In this document: in pieces, positions 15,982-23,105 of the stretch
Numbering within the stretch: the first letter of the stretch is position 1
How the letters are laid out: each line of letters starts with the position of its first letter
Assembly (NCBI GenBank): GCA_045590855.1
Contig: JAZNRV010000068.1
Span: 1-26,791, forward strand
DNA: 26,791 nt
Reading direction: 5' to 3'
Source: RGIG3009 sp045590855
Lineage (GTDB): Bacteria; Bacillota; Clostridia; Oscillospirales; Acutalibacteraceae
The notes under the pieces: generated by a model
What the model was told of the DNA's origin: nothing
The model's database searches: none
The model's input: the letters and a program-made list of their open reading frames with translations, nothing else
Made by a program: the position numbers and the translations under genes

Positions 15982-17727
15982 ATGAAACCGTATGTATTAC
16001 CCATACCAAAGGAATATGAACTCAAAGCGGGCCTCTTTAACCTGCAAAACTGTGCTGTCAGCGTGGCAGACGATTTGGACGTTCGCGTTGTCAAAGCTGC
16101 CGTCAAACTCAAAGATGCTTTGTGCCAAAAAACAGCCTCGTTTCATCTTTTCACCCGTGGCAGCGGGGATATTACCATTTCCAAAAATGCGGATTTAGCA
16201 TCCGAAGAATACACATTAAAAATCACCGAAAATGCCATTAGCATTGTCGGCGGTGACGATGCAGGTTGCTTTTACGGCATCGGTACGCTTCTTCAAATTC
16301 TCGAAACGACCGAAGGGCTGTCGGTTCCTGCTCTTACCATCAACGATAAACCCGACATGAAACATCGTGGCTTTTACCACGATCCCACCCGCGGCCGAAT
16401 CCCCACCGTCGACGGTGTAAAAAAATTGGTTGACCGCTTGGCTAAACTGAAAAAGAACTCGCTTCAATTGTATGTGGAACACACGTTTGACTTTGAACAG
16501 TTCAAAAGCACCACCACCAAAGATAACATTTTGACCGCCGAAGAACTGCTCGAAATCGATCAATATTGCTATGATAATTTCATCGATTTTATCCCCTCGA
16601 TTGCCACGTTTGGTCACTTGTTTGAACTGCTCAGCAAACCCGAATTTGCGCATTTGTGCGAACTCGAAAACCACAAACCGGAATACCATTTTTGGCGCGA
16701 GCGTATGCCGCACCACACCATCGACCCCACCAACCCCGAAAGTTTCGAAGTTGTCTGTTCGCTTATCGACCAATATCTTCCGCTGTTCCGTTCGAAGTAC
16801 TTTAACATTTGCTGTGATGAAACGTTTGATTTGTGCAAGGGCAGAAACGCGGGCAAAAGCAGTGCCGAACTGTATATCACCTTTGTTTCCAAAATTATCA
16901 AACACGTTACCGATGCGGGCAAAACGGTCATGATGTGGGCAGATATTGCGCTCGGCCATCCCGAATTGTTGTCTCAAATTCCCGCTGACACCATTTTGCT
17001 CAACTGGTGGTACGAAGCCAACCCCGACCCCAAACGCATCGAAAAAGTGGCGCAGCAAAACAAAACACAAGTTGTGTGCCCGGGTACGGTTTCGTGGTAT
17101 CGGCTGATGGAAAAACCGTCGCAATCCGAATCGAACATTGAAAAAATGATTACCTACGGTTACCAAAACGGCGCGTGGGGGCTTCTCAACACCAACTGGG
17201 GCGACTACGGTCACCCCGCGCACATCGAATGCGCGTTGCTGGGTACCACATTGGGTGCTTGCCTTTCGTGGAACATTTCTACCGTGCAAGACACCGATTA
17301 CGAAAAAGCCGTTTCCCGCTTGGTATATGGTGTAGAGGAAAATATCCTTCCTTTCATACGCGAACTGGGCGATTTGCAAGGCTCCGCCAGTTGGTTCACT
17401 ATGTTTTATTGGTGCCACGGCAGAGATGTCGCCGTGTTTAAAGACGACGTTGAAACCATCGAGAAGAACATTGTACGCACCCAAGAAATCATTGCCGAAC
17501 TTTCAGCAGTGAACGACCCTGCGGGCACGCTCAAACCCATTGTGGTTGCCGCCAAGGGTATTGCGCTGTTTAATAAAGCGGCACTGCTCATCAAAAACGG
17601 CACAGGCACCACCGACGAATGGCGCCAAGACATAAATGCGTGGTTTGAAGAATACAAGGATTGTTGGCTCAAAGATAATAAATACAGCGAACTGAATGTT
17701 ATTAAAGAGTTTATCAACAAATTCTAA
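15982..17727 (+). CDS. Glycoside hydrolase family 20 beta-N-acetylhexosaminidase
   Basis: A 581-residue protein. An N-terminal GH20b-like domain (about 1-120) precedes the barrel, which begins near KHRGFYHDPTRGRIP. The catalytic Asp-Glu pair is D279-E280 in FNICCDETFDL. GLLNTNWGDYGH and the tryptophan-rich ILLNWWYEA strand complete the usual pattern. It removes terminal GlcNAc/GalNAc; the substrate may be host glycan, chitin oligomers or cell-wall fragments. No signal peptide is visible, so it likely acts on imported sugars inside the cell. The ATG at 15982 is preferred over 15973 because AAAGGA overlaps the latter and is well spaced for the former. No promoter is seen between the tRNA terminator and this gene. 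Confidence 0.92.
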   Translation: MKPYVLPIPKEYELKAGLFNLQNCAVSVADDLDVRVVKAAVKLKDALCQKTASFHLFTRGSGDITISKNADLASEEYTLKITENAISIVGGDDAGCFYGIGTLLQILETTEGLSVPALTINDKPDMKHRGFYHDPTRGRIPTVDGVKKLVDRLAKLKKNSLQLYVEHTFDFEQFKSTTTKDNILTAEELLEIDQYCYDNFIDFIPSIATFGHLFELLSKPEFAHLCELENHKPEYHFWRERMPHHTIDPTNPESFEVVCSLIDQYLPLFRSKYFNICCDETFDLCKGRNAGKSSAELYITFVSKIIKHVTDAGKTVMMWADIALGHPELLSQIPADTILLNWWYEANPDPKRIEKVAQQNKTQVVCPGTVSWYRLMEKPSQSESNIEKMITYGYQNGAWGLLNTNWGDYGHPAHIECALLGTTLGACLSWNISTVQDTDYEKAVSRLVYGVEENILPFIRELGDLQGSASWFTMFYWCHGRDVAVFKDDVETIEKNIVRTQEIIAELSAVNDPAGTLKPIVVAAKGIALFNKAALLIKNGTGTTDEWRQDINAWFEEYKDCWLKDNKYSELNVIKEFINKF

Positions 17728-17735
17728 TAGGCAAT

Positions 17736-17772
17736 AAAAAAGATGTGCAGGATTTCCCTGCACATCTTTTTT
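17736..17772 (+). terminator. Terminator after the GH20 gene
   Basis: A 16-bp perfect stem (17736-17751 with 17757-17772, core GATGTGCAGG/CCTGCACATC), 5-nt loop, ending in six T, 8 nt after the stop codon. Confidence 0.92.
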
Positions 17773-17869
17773 GTAAAAGAAAACCACTTGAAAAGTCGTG
17801 TGGTTCAAAAAAGCTTTAGCGATAAACAGAAATCGCAGAAATCAAAGGCAAACGCAGGAAGTGTATTAT

Positions 17870-18060
17870 GCCTTGCCTCCCTCTGACAAGGAAGGTGAGG
17901 TGGATTTTTGCGAAGCAAAAAGACGGAGGGAGAGAAAACGAAAGACTACCCCTCAGTCGGCTGCCGCCGCCAGCTTTCCTTGCAGGAACGGCACCCTTTT
18001 GTCGCTTCGCGACATTTCCCTTGGTAGGGGAATTATCTGACAAGGGGTGCCGCCGAATTT
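17870..18060. repeat. Clostridia-type intergenic repeat cluster
   Basis: This stretch carries no convincing gene but is full of small palindromes. CTCCCTC (from 17877) and GAGGGAG (near 17927) bracket TTTTTGC-GAA-GCAAAAA. Then come CCCCTCAGTCGGCTGCCGCC, TGTCG-CTTCG-CGACA and TTCCC-TTGGTA-GGGGAA. CTGACAAGG occurs twice. From memory, CCTCCCTC...GACGGAGGGAG and CCTCAGTCGGCT blocks recur between genes in gut Oscillospirales genomes, so this is probably a dispersed repeat. It is the main content of the 17728-18242 gap. Copy number in this genome cannot be seen here. Confidence 0.6.
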
Positions 18061-18119
18061 TCAACCCGTTTACGGGTGGGCGATAACCTTTGCATGGCTG
18101 GCAGGCCAATAAGAGCCCG

Positions 18120-18151
18120 ACCCGCCAACGCAATTCAAATTGCGGGCGGGT
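18120..18151. repeat. Strong GC-rich hairpin
   Basis: ACCCGCC (18120-18126) pairs with GGCGGGT (18145-18151) and CGCAATT with AATTGCG inside it, separated by an AA bulge. A smaller palindrome, ACCCGT-TT-ACGGGT, lies at 18064-18077. No T run follows. It is probably part of the same repeat-filled gap rather than a terminator. Confidence 0.5.
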
Positions 18152-18242
18152 ACCCCGGAATCTTGTTGTTCACACAATAAAAAGCGCACCCCGACGCAGC
18201 CGGTTTCGTATAGGGCTATGCCTAAAAATAAAAATGCGGGGG

Positions 18243-19064
18243 TTATTTTTCTCTTTTTTCAACGGATTTTGCCGTAACACGTTTTATAAGCATAGTGACC
18301 AGCAAAATCAAATACGCTGCCAACGAAAACGCGGCAATGTAAATAATCAAACACCACGGGAACGGTACAACCTGCTGCACCAACGAATATACCGGCAACG
18401 ACGGTTCGCAATGCGGGCTGATATAAAACATATTAAACGTTTCGGTTTCCAGTAACCCGCCAAAATACGCCACTTCGTTCATCACGCAAGCAATCGCAAT
18501 GCACACCGCAAAAACGGCAGTGGCTTTCCAAATGGTTTTGTGTTCCGCCGTCACATATCCCGAACCCAACAAATAAATCCCCATCGAAATCATAAATCCG
18601 TGACAAATCATCGTTTGAATGTTGATACCGATGGTAGAAATAAATACTTGCGGTGGATAAAACATCACGCATAATCCCGCAAACAAAGCAAACGTAGCAA
18701 GATAAGCGCAAAGTGCATTATGTATTTTTTTGTTTTTCACCAGTGCAGCAATCAAACTGATATACATTGGTGTGGAACAAAACTGAAACGGAAAAGCATA
18801 CCACTGATAATCGCCGGCGATGACACTTCCGTCATAACTGAACGTATAATTGATTTGCTTGTACACTTCCAACACCAGTGCGACAATCGCGGTAATGAGC
18901 AACCATTTCCGCGCAAACTGTTCTTGGTCACCTTTGCGAAAACGACACAGCAAAACCCCGCCAATAATCGAAAGCGCAAAAAACAGCAAATGAAACCACC
19001 CGTACATTTCGGGTGTTTGCATACGCGCATCTAAAATTTGAAGTAACTTGCCCCAAAATTCCAA
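18243..19064 (-). CDS. YwaF-like (TIGR02206/TMEM164-type) integral membrane protein
   Basis: A membrane protein of about 273 residues with roughly seven hydrophobic segments. Marks of the YwaF family are a conserved glutamate/lysine helix before the third segment (LEVYKQINYTFSY), then YQWYAFPFQFCSTPMYISLIAAL, and PPQVFISTIGINIQTMICHG with the buried histidine. The function of the bacterial family is unknown. The start is uncertain. TTG at 19064 has GAAGG 8 nt upstream and is preferred. TTG at 19130 would add 22 residues with no ribosome site. An ATG about 14 codons after 19064 is a third choice. It has no near neighbour on its strand and no clear promoter. Confidence 0.82.
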   Translation of the reverse strand: MEFWGKLLQILDARMQTPEMYGWFHLLFFALSIIGGVLLCRFRKGDQEQFARKWLLITAIVALVLEVYKQINYTFSYDGSVIAGDYQWYAFPFQFCSTPMYISLIAALVKNKKIHNALCAYLATFALFAGLCVMFYPPQVFISTIGINIQTMICHGFMISMGIYLLGSGYVTAEHKTIWKATAVFAVCIAIACVMNEVAYFGGLLETETFNMFYISPHCEPSLPVYSLVQQVVPFPWCLIIYIAAFSLAAYLILLVTMLIKRVTAKSVEKREK

Positions 19065-19184
19065 ACCGTCTACCTTCTTTCCAAAAAGTACCTTTATATC
19101 GTACCACAAACTGTCGAATAAAACAACCAAAGTAACAGCTTTATCATATTTTTGGATAAGTACCTTTATTTTTCAACTTTTCTC

Positions 19185-19212
19185 TTGACAACTCGCAAAA
19201 TTTTGTTATAAT
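19185..19212 (+). promoter_or_regulatory. Promoter of tRNA-Pro(GGG)
   Basis: TTGACA (19185-19190), 16 nt, TATAAT (19207-19212), about 31 nt ahead of the tRNA. Confidence 0.85.
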
Positions 19213-19243
19213 ATGTAGAGCAATCAACCGATTGCCGCAATTT

Positions 19244-19320
19244 CCGGGTGTAGCGCAGATTGGTAGCGCGCTTGAATGGGGTTCAAGAGGCCGCAGGTTC
19301 GACTCCTGTCACTCGGACCA
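19244..19320 (+). tRNA. tRNA-Pro, anticodon GGG
   Basis: A 77-nt cloverleaf with encoded CCA. The acceptor stem is CCGGGTG/CACTCGG with one G-T pair. The anticodon arm is CTTGA, loop ATGGGGT, TCAAG, giving anticodon GGG. The T arm is GCAGG-TTCGACT-CCTGT. It reads CCC/CCU. An integrase gene starts 125 nt past its 3' end, so it is the probable integration site of the following element. Confidence 0.97.
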
Positions 19321-19326
19321 AGACTT

Positions 19327-19373
19327 GAAGAACCGCTCAAACAGAATGTTTGAGCGGTTCTTCTTGTTTTTTT
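19327..19373 (+). terminator. Terminator after tRNA-Pro(GGG)
   Basis: A 16-bp perfect stem (19327-19342 with 19348-19363, core AACCGCTCAAAC), 5-nt loop, then TTGTTTTTTT. If the element integrated at the tRNA 3' end, this terminator would be carried by the element and keep tRNA transcription apart from the integrase. Confidence 0.9.
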
Positions 19374-19445
19374 GTGTTCTGATCATTTGCAAAACAGTAC
19401 GCTTGGATATTTGCAAAAAAATAACTATCCAAGAGGTGTGCTAAC

Positions 19446-20381
19446 ATGGCAAAAATTAAGGTTCAGAAAACGGAAACATTAGCAGAGGTCTTTGATTTGT
19501 TCATCCTTTCCAAAAGGGCGCAAGGAATAACAGATAAGACAGCAGCGACTTATTTACAACATTTAAGTGCAATATCAAAGCATTTAGATGTAAATAAGGA
19601 TATTTCAGTACTAAATAGTAGAGATTTAGAACTTATGGTTCAATCCATGAGAAACAAAGAATTATCCCCCAATTCGATACGCAGCTACACAATAACGTTA
19701 AAAGCTTTTTTCAGTTGGTGCAATGCCAACAGCATCACATCATTGAATATCACGTTGTATCGAGGCGAGGAAAACATCAAAGAAACATATTCAGATACAG
19801 AGCTACGCATTTTATTGAAGAAGCCCAATATGAATAATTGCAGTTTTTCAGAATACCGCAGTTGGGCGATAGAGAATTTTTTAGTGAATAGCGGCAGCCG
19901 TGCGGCGACCATTCGCAATATCAAGTTGTGTGATTTGGATTTAAATAATGGACTGATATACGCGCGGCACACAAAGAACAAACGAGCATTAGTTATCCCT
20001 CTGTGCAGCGAGCTTGTGTGCGTACTGCGTGAGTATTTACAAATAAGAGGCGGCGAGCAGCAAGATTATTTGTTTTGTAACGAAAGCGGTGAACAGCTGA
20101 CCGAAAATGCGTTGAGATGCAGTATTGCAAAATACAATCGGCGCAGAGGTATTAACAAAACAAGTATTCATCTGTTTCGTCACACCTTTGCGCGTAAATA
20201 TTTAGTTGATTGCGGCGGCGATGCGTTCACCTTGCAGCGGCTTTTAGGGCATTCAACATTAGATATGACAAAACATTATTGTGCTATCTTTGATGCAGAC
20301 ATTTCAAAGAACTATGATAATTTTTCGCCGCTTTCTCAAATACGCAATACAAAGACGAAAATTAAAGTTGGGACAAGATAA
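19446..20381 (+). CDS. Tyrosine site-specific recombinase / integrase
   Basis: A 311-residue phage-type integrase. The N-terminal SAM-like DNA-binding domain spans about 10-95. The catalytic domain has R152 (NSGSRAATIRN), a lysine in the HTKNKRALVIPL hairpin, H242 and R245 in IHLFRHTFARKYL, H269 in LLGHST, and the nucleophile Y278 in MTKHYCAI; the active-site set is complete. The ATG at 19446 follows AAGAGGTG at 7 nt. It points away from tRNA-Pro(GGG), the likely attachment site, and is followed by its own terminator. It should catalyse integration and excision of the element. Confidence 0.93.
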   Translation: MAKIKVQKTETLAEVFDLFILSKRAQGITDKTAATYLQHLSAISKHLDVNKDISVLNSRDLELMVQSMRNKELSPNSIRSYTITLKAFFSWCNANSITSLNITLYRGEENIKETYSDTELRILLKKPNMNNCSFSEYRSWAIENFLVNSGSRAATIRNIKLCDLDLNNGLIYARHTKNKRALVIPLCSELVCVLREYLQIRGGEQQDYLFCNESGEQLTENALRCSIAKYNRRRGINKTSIHLFRHTFARKYLVDCGGDAFTLQRLLGHSTLDMTKHYCAIFDADISKNYDNFSPLSQIRNTKTKIKVGTR

Positions 20382-20409
20382 GACACTATCCGTCATGTCC
20401 GTCTGACGA

Positions 20410-20446
20410 ATAAAACAGCAGAAAAAATCTGCTGTTTTATTTTTTG
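20410..20446 (+). terminator. Terminator after the integrase
   Basis: ATAAAACAGCAGA (20410-20422) pairs with TCTGCTGTTTTAT (20428-20440), 13 bp with a 5-nt A loop, followed by TTTTT. Confidence 0.88.
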
Positions 20447-20474
20447 GAAAACTTTTCATAATAGTACATTTATG

Positions 20475-20505
20475 TTCACGCACTTTGCGACCTCTCTGCT
20501 ATAAT
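20475..20505 (+). promoter_or_regulatory. Possible promoter of the paralogous pair
   Basis: A perfect TATAAT (20500-20505) has TTCACG 19 nt upstream (20475-20480), a poor -35 box and long spacing. It leads a transcript with a leader of about 70 nt into the two unknown genes. Confidence 0.4.
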
Positions 20506-20581
20506 TAGCGTGTAAGGTAAAGGAACGGCCGAACCAAGAACTTGCGAACTAAAAACAATTATGAAAAAGAGGTAAATTTCA

Positions 20582-20995
20582 ATGAGTAAAATGCAAATTA
20601 AAGTAACAAGCGATGGTAATGGTATGGTATCAAAAGCATTTGCAAAGCAGGCACGAATTTTTGGAACACCTGAATTTAAGGTGTGGCAAGAATTTTTGAC
20701 TTGTTATCCTAATGCCGAAATGGAGGTAACTCCCAAAAAGAGCACCAACAAGAATTATAAGCTGACCTATGACAATATGCGTGAGTATATCAGAGGACAC
20801 GAGAATGCCGAAGATGCCGAAAAAGTTTTGGCAGAGCTTGAACGTCAAATCCAGCTTTCAAAGGTGCAGCACAATCCGTTCTTATTTGTTGCGGAATGGT
20901 TTAAACAGACCTATCCCTCGTATGCTAAACATCAGCACAAGAACCCGCTCGCCGAAAACGAAAGCGATTACTCGCCGAAACTTGAAGTGGCTTGA
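20582..20995 (+). CDS. Unknown protein, first of a tandem paralogous pair
   Basis: A 137-residue soluble protein with no family I can name. It shares with its downstream neighbour the pattern K-x-FA-x-x-A-x-x-[FY]GTxE[FY]K-x-x-QE, then LTYxNMxxYI (61-70), and a C-terminal block with NPFLFVAEWFKQTYPSYAK (98-116). The region after LTYxNM is predicted helical and charged. I have the impression that related short proteins occur in Clostridial mobile elements, with no function assigned. The ATG at 20582 follows AGAGGT. It is 22 nt upstream of its paralogue. Confidence 0.75.
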   Translation: MSKMQIKVTSDGNGMVSKAFAKQARIFGTPEFKVWQEFLTCYPNAEMEVTPKKSTNKNYKLTYDNMREYIRGHENAEDAEKVLAELERQIQLSKVQHNPFLFVAEWFKQTYPSYAKHQHKNPLAENESDYSPKLEVA

Positions 20996-21017
20996 TTAAG
21001 AAAGGATTATACGAAAC

Positions 21018-21455
21018 ATGAAGACTAAAAGCAAGCCGATTAAGGGATATGTTATTGATTTGGCAGCAAATACTGTGTATATGAATTTTAAGTTTGCGGC
21101 AGCTGCTCAACAGTATGGCACAGAAGAATACAAGATCATTCAAGAAATTCGCGCAGACATCCCTCATATTACAGTAGTTGTTAGAGCCGGCCGAAAGACC
21201 ACCAAATGCAACGCCAGCAAGAATCTGACCTATGCTAATATGGAAAGATATATCGCTGTGCAAGACAATGCCGATGAACTTATGGCAGCGTTTGCAATCG
21301 CCAAAGAAGAATCGAAATGCGAGTCGAGTCCTTATGCGTATGTTCGCAGTTGGTTCGTTGCACAATTCCCCAATTATAAAGAGTTCAAAACATTTGATGG
21401 TGGGAATGTTATTCCGTTGGCAGGGCCCGCTCGCCAAGACGAAATAGTATCTTAA
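21018..21455 (+). CDS. Unknown protein, second of a tandem paralogous pair
   Basis: A 145-residue protein aligned over most of its length with the preceding gene: KFAAAAQQYGTEEYKIIQEI (25-44), LTYANMERYI (70-79), then SPYAYVRSWFVAQFPNYKEF (104-123). It has a longer N-terminus with a VIDLAANTVYMNF strand pattern and a different tail (GGNVIPLAGPARQDEIVS). Identity to the first copy is modest, so the duplication is old or the genes were acquired as a pair. The start follows AAAGGAT about 9 nt upstream. Function unknown. Confidence 0.75.
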   Translation: MKTKSKPIKGYVIDLAANTVYMNFKFAAAAQQYGTEEYKIIQEIRADIPHITVVVRAGRKTTKCNASKNLTYANMERYIAVQDNADELMAAFAIAKEESKCESSPYAYVRSWFVAQFPNYKEFKTFDGGNVIPLAGPARQDEIVS

Positions 21456-21461
21456 ATATTC

Positions 21462-21540
21462 GCGGCCGTAAGGGCCGCATACATATCATCTGTTTTCCAT
21501 ACTATGCGAGCGAGCCGTACCGCTCGCTTATTTTATTTTT
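21462..21540 (+). terminator. Double hairpin terminator after the paralogous pair
   Basis: First GCGGCC-GTAAG-GGCCGC (21462-21478), just past the stop codon. Then GCGAGCG (21506-21512) pairs with CGCTCGC (21521-21527), followed by TTATTTTATTTTT. The second is a good intrinsic terminator. Confidence 0.8.
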
Positions 21541-21554
21541 TCAAAAAAATATTG

Positions 21555-21560
21555 TATAAT
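21555..21560 (+). promoter_or_regulatory. Possible -10 box ahead of the interrupted small gene
   Basis: A TATAAT lies 60 nt before the ATG at 21621; no good -35 box is seen, since that region is the T tract of the preceding terminator. A TTCACTT/AAGTGAA hairpin (about 21587-21607) lies in the leader just before the AAGGAG site. Confidence 0.35.
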
Positions 21561-21620
21561 ATTTATAGAAAGTTAAGAAAGACTTTCACTTAAAAATAAA
21601 GTGAAAAAGGAGCGATTTAA

Positions 21621-21854
21621 ATGGCAAATAAACGTGCGTATCAAGAATTTTTCGAGAGTTTAGACCAAAAGGCGTAGATGATGCTGTCTTATCATTTCCA
21701 AAAGCAAATGATATTAGAAGATTTTGCGAAAAGTAAGGAAATGCAGAAAGTGAAAGACGAAATCACCAAAGAGGTTTTGGATTGTGTTTCTGTACACATC
21801 GAAAACAAGGTGCGCCAAACTCTCGACGAACTCTTTAAAGAGTTCAACGTTTAA
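21621..21854 (+). pseudogene. Small gene split by an in-frame TAG
   Basis: An ATG at 21621 with AAGGAG 8 nt upstream opens MANKRAYQEFFESLDQKA and meets TAG at 21675-21677. The same frame continues at ATG-ATG (21678) with MMLSYHFQKQMILEDFAKSK and ends at TAA 21852-21854. Together they would give a 77-residue, highly charged, helical protein that ends just before the next gene. TAG differs from CAG (Gln) by one base. It could be a recent nonsense mutation, a sequencing error, stop-start coupled translation of a 58-residue product (AAGG lies 5 nt before 21678), or readthrough. Function unknown. Confidence 0.6.
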
Positions 21855-21866
21855 GGGGGCGTGGAC

Positions 21867-22448
21867 GTGGCTGAAACATATCCCAATCAACGAATGATAC
21901 GCGTGCACCGTGAACCCGCTAAAAGTGATTTTCTCGGCATTAAAAACGAAAACTGGCAAGCCGCGAGCCGCGATTTAGGAGCGCATGCATTAAGATTATA
22001 TTTATATCTTGCCGCCAATGCAGATAACTACACATTTGCGTTGTCACCTGCGGACATACGACAAACAATCGGTATGCCTATCTCCACTTATCGCGATCAG
22101 TTTATGGTATTAGTCGATAAAGGGTATTTAGTACCAAGTGGTAGTAACAGATATGATTTTTATGAAGTACCCCAAACGCGCTGCGCACCTATTCAAAGTG
22201 AGAATTTCGCGCCGCTCGGCATTGATTTTGAAAATAAAACGGCTGACGTTTTTCCTCAAACGACAACCGTTCAAATGAATACGACCGAGGACAGAGAAAT
22301 AAATAATAGAGATAGCGAAACAAATACCTCCATAAATAATACTAATCTCTACCCTCAAAGAGTCGTTTATATTACCCCACCAATAGCAGAGGGAAAGAAA
22401 AGGCCACAAGAAAGGCCAAAAGAACCGAAACAAGAATTTGAATTTTAA
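21867..22448 (+). CDS. Winged-helix DNA-binding protein, possible replication initiator
   Basis: A 193-residue protein. Residues about 30-100 look like a winged helix: DLGAHALRLYLYLAANADNY, then FALSPADIRQTIGMPISTYRDQF as the helix-turn-helix and VLVDKGYLVPSGSNRYDFYEV as the wing. The second half is low-complexity, rich in N, T, E, P and K (EGKKRPQERPKEPKQEFEF at the end). This layout is seen in replication-organiser and plasmid/ICE-type DNA-binding proteins, so a role in element replication is likely but unproven; a plain regulator is possible. The GTG at 21867 is chosen for its spacing to GGGGG; GTG at 21861 is too close. The start is 12 nt after the interrupted gene. Confidence 0.7.
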   Translation: MAETYPNQRMIRVHREPAKSDFLGIKNENWQAASRDLGAHALRLYLYLAANADNYTFALSPADIRQTIGMPISTYRDQFMVLVDKGYLVPSGSNRYDFYEVPQTRCAPIQSENFAPLGIDFENKTADVFPQTTTVQMNTTEDREINNRDSETNTSINNTNLYPQRVVYITPPIAEGKKRPQERPKEPKQEFEF

Positions 22449-22464
22449 AATACAGAAAAAACTG

Positions 22465-22507
22465 CGGCGATCGCTTATGCAAATCATGCAGAGCGATCGC
22501 CGTTTTT
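22465..22507 (+). terminator. Terminator after the winged-helix gene
   Basis: CGGCGATCGCT (22465-22475) pairs with AGCGATCGCCG (22492-22502), 11 bp, followed by TTTTTAGTTTT. The stem contains GCGATCGC on both sides. Confidence 0.85.
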
Positions 22508-22521
22508 AGTTTTAATTCATC

Positions 22522-22739
22522 TGTTCGTGATCGAATGTAAACACCGTCATTCGGTTTCGTTCAGCTTTGGGAAACGAGCGAAGCCACATACAGAGGACAA
22601 GGGGATGAACAAATATCTTTTTCCTGAAAATACCCCCGCCGAAAAAGCGGTTTGTTCACGAAAGGGTGTTCATAATTGTTTGAACAAAACAAGCGGTATT
22701 TAGGCGCGATTTGCGGCCGCCGCAAACTGTTCACGAAAG
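22522..22739. other. Repeat-rich non-coding stretch, possible origin
   Basis: The 22449-22747 gap has no gene. A 12-bp direct repeat TGTTCACGAAAG occurs at 22653-22664 and 22728-22739, 75 bp apart, with a related TGTTCGTGA at 22522. Further TGTTC/GAACA half-sites lie near 22667, 22681 and 22752. A perfect palindrome, TTTGCGG-CCG-CCGCAAA, is at 22710-22726. Iteron-like repeats beside a putative replication protein suggest an origin (or a partition/transfer site), but no nick motif or DnaA box was identified. Confidence 0.4.
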
Positions 22740-22747
22740 CGAATGTT

Positions 22748-23101
22748 TTATTGAACACCGCAAATTGACAAAACAATTGCGACTACTGAAGCAATAAAAC
22801 TCAATCCTGCGATTATCAAAGCCCATGTTGATTTGACGGATGATCCTTTTTTGGTTTCGTATTCCTCAATCTGTAATTGACCTGATTCTGTTAGACTGAA
22901 TGAAGAACTTTCTAAGGTATAATGAGAATTGCGATTGTTAGGTTTAGTATACACAATATATCTGCAAGTCAAAGCATCATTTAAAATATCGAACAACAAA
23001 TTTACTTCAAGTGTTTTTTTCGCTAATAACTTTAGCGAAGTGGTATCTTTGGGGAAACGAGGTACTTTCTTTAATACTTTATACATATCCTTACTAATCA
23101 T
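22748..23101 (-). CDS. Membrane-anchored protein with winged-helix-like N-terminus
   Basis: A 117-residue protein. The N-terminal 75 residues (MISKDMYKVLKKVPRFP... through SSFSLTESGQLQIEEYE) have the helix-helix-strand pattern of a small winged helix. A charged linker (ETKKGSSVKS) and one C-terminal membrane segment follow (about 92-115, WALIIAGLSFIASVVAIVLSICG). I recall this tail-anchored layout in many uncharacterised Clostridial proteins. It starts 4 nt after the Cro-like regulator, with AAAGGA upstream, so the two form an operon. It may tie the regulator to the membrane or sense a signal; this is inference. Confidence 0.72.
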   Translation of the reverse strand: MISKDMYKVLKKVPRFPKDTTSLKLLAKKTLEVNLLFDILNDALTCRYIVYTKPNNRNSHYTLESSSFSLTESGQLQIEEYETKKGSSVKSTWALIIAGLSFIASVVAIVLSICGVQ

Positions 23102-23105
23102 TTTA

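Noticed and set aside
16216..17484. 422-codon minus-strand frame opposite the GH20 gene
   Set aside because: It is antisense to a protein with a complete catalytic motif and looks like a codon-bias shadow.
17798..18455. Several short frames in the gap after GH20 on both strands
   Set aside because: They translate palindromic repeat DNA and the antisense of the membrane protein gene; no domain or start signal.
15832..19320. The two tRNA-Pro genes considered as flanking repeats of an inserted GH20-YwaF segment
   Set aside because: They have different anticodons, promoters and terminators and share only normal tRNA-Pro similarity; no integrase lies between them.
22653..22739. Direct repeats considered as a CRISPR array
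   Set aside because: Only two copies of 12 bp with a 75-bp interval and no cas gene; too short and too few.
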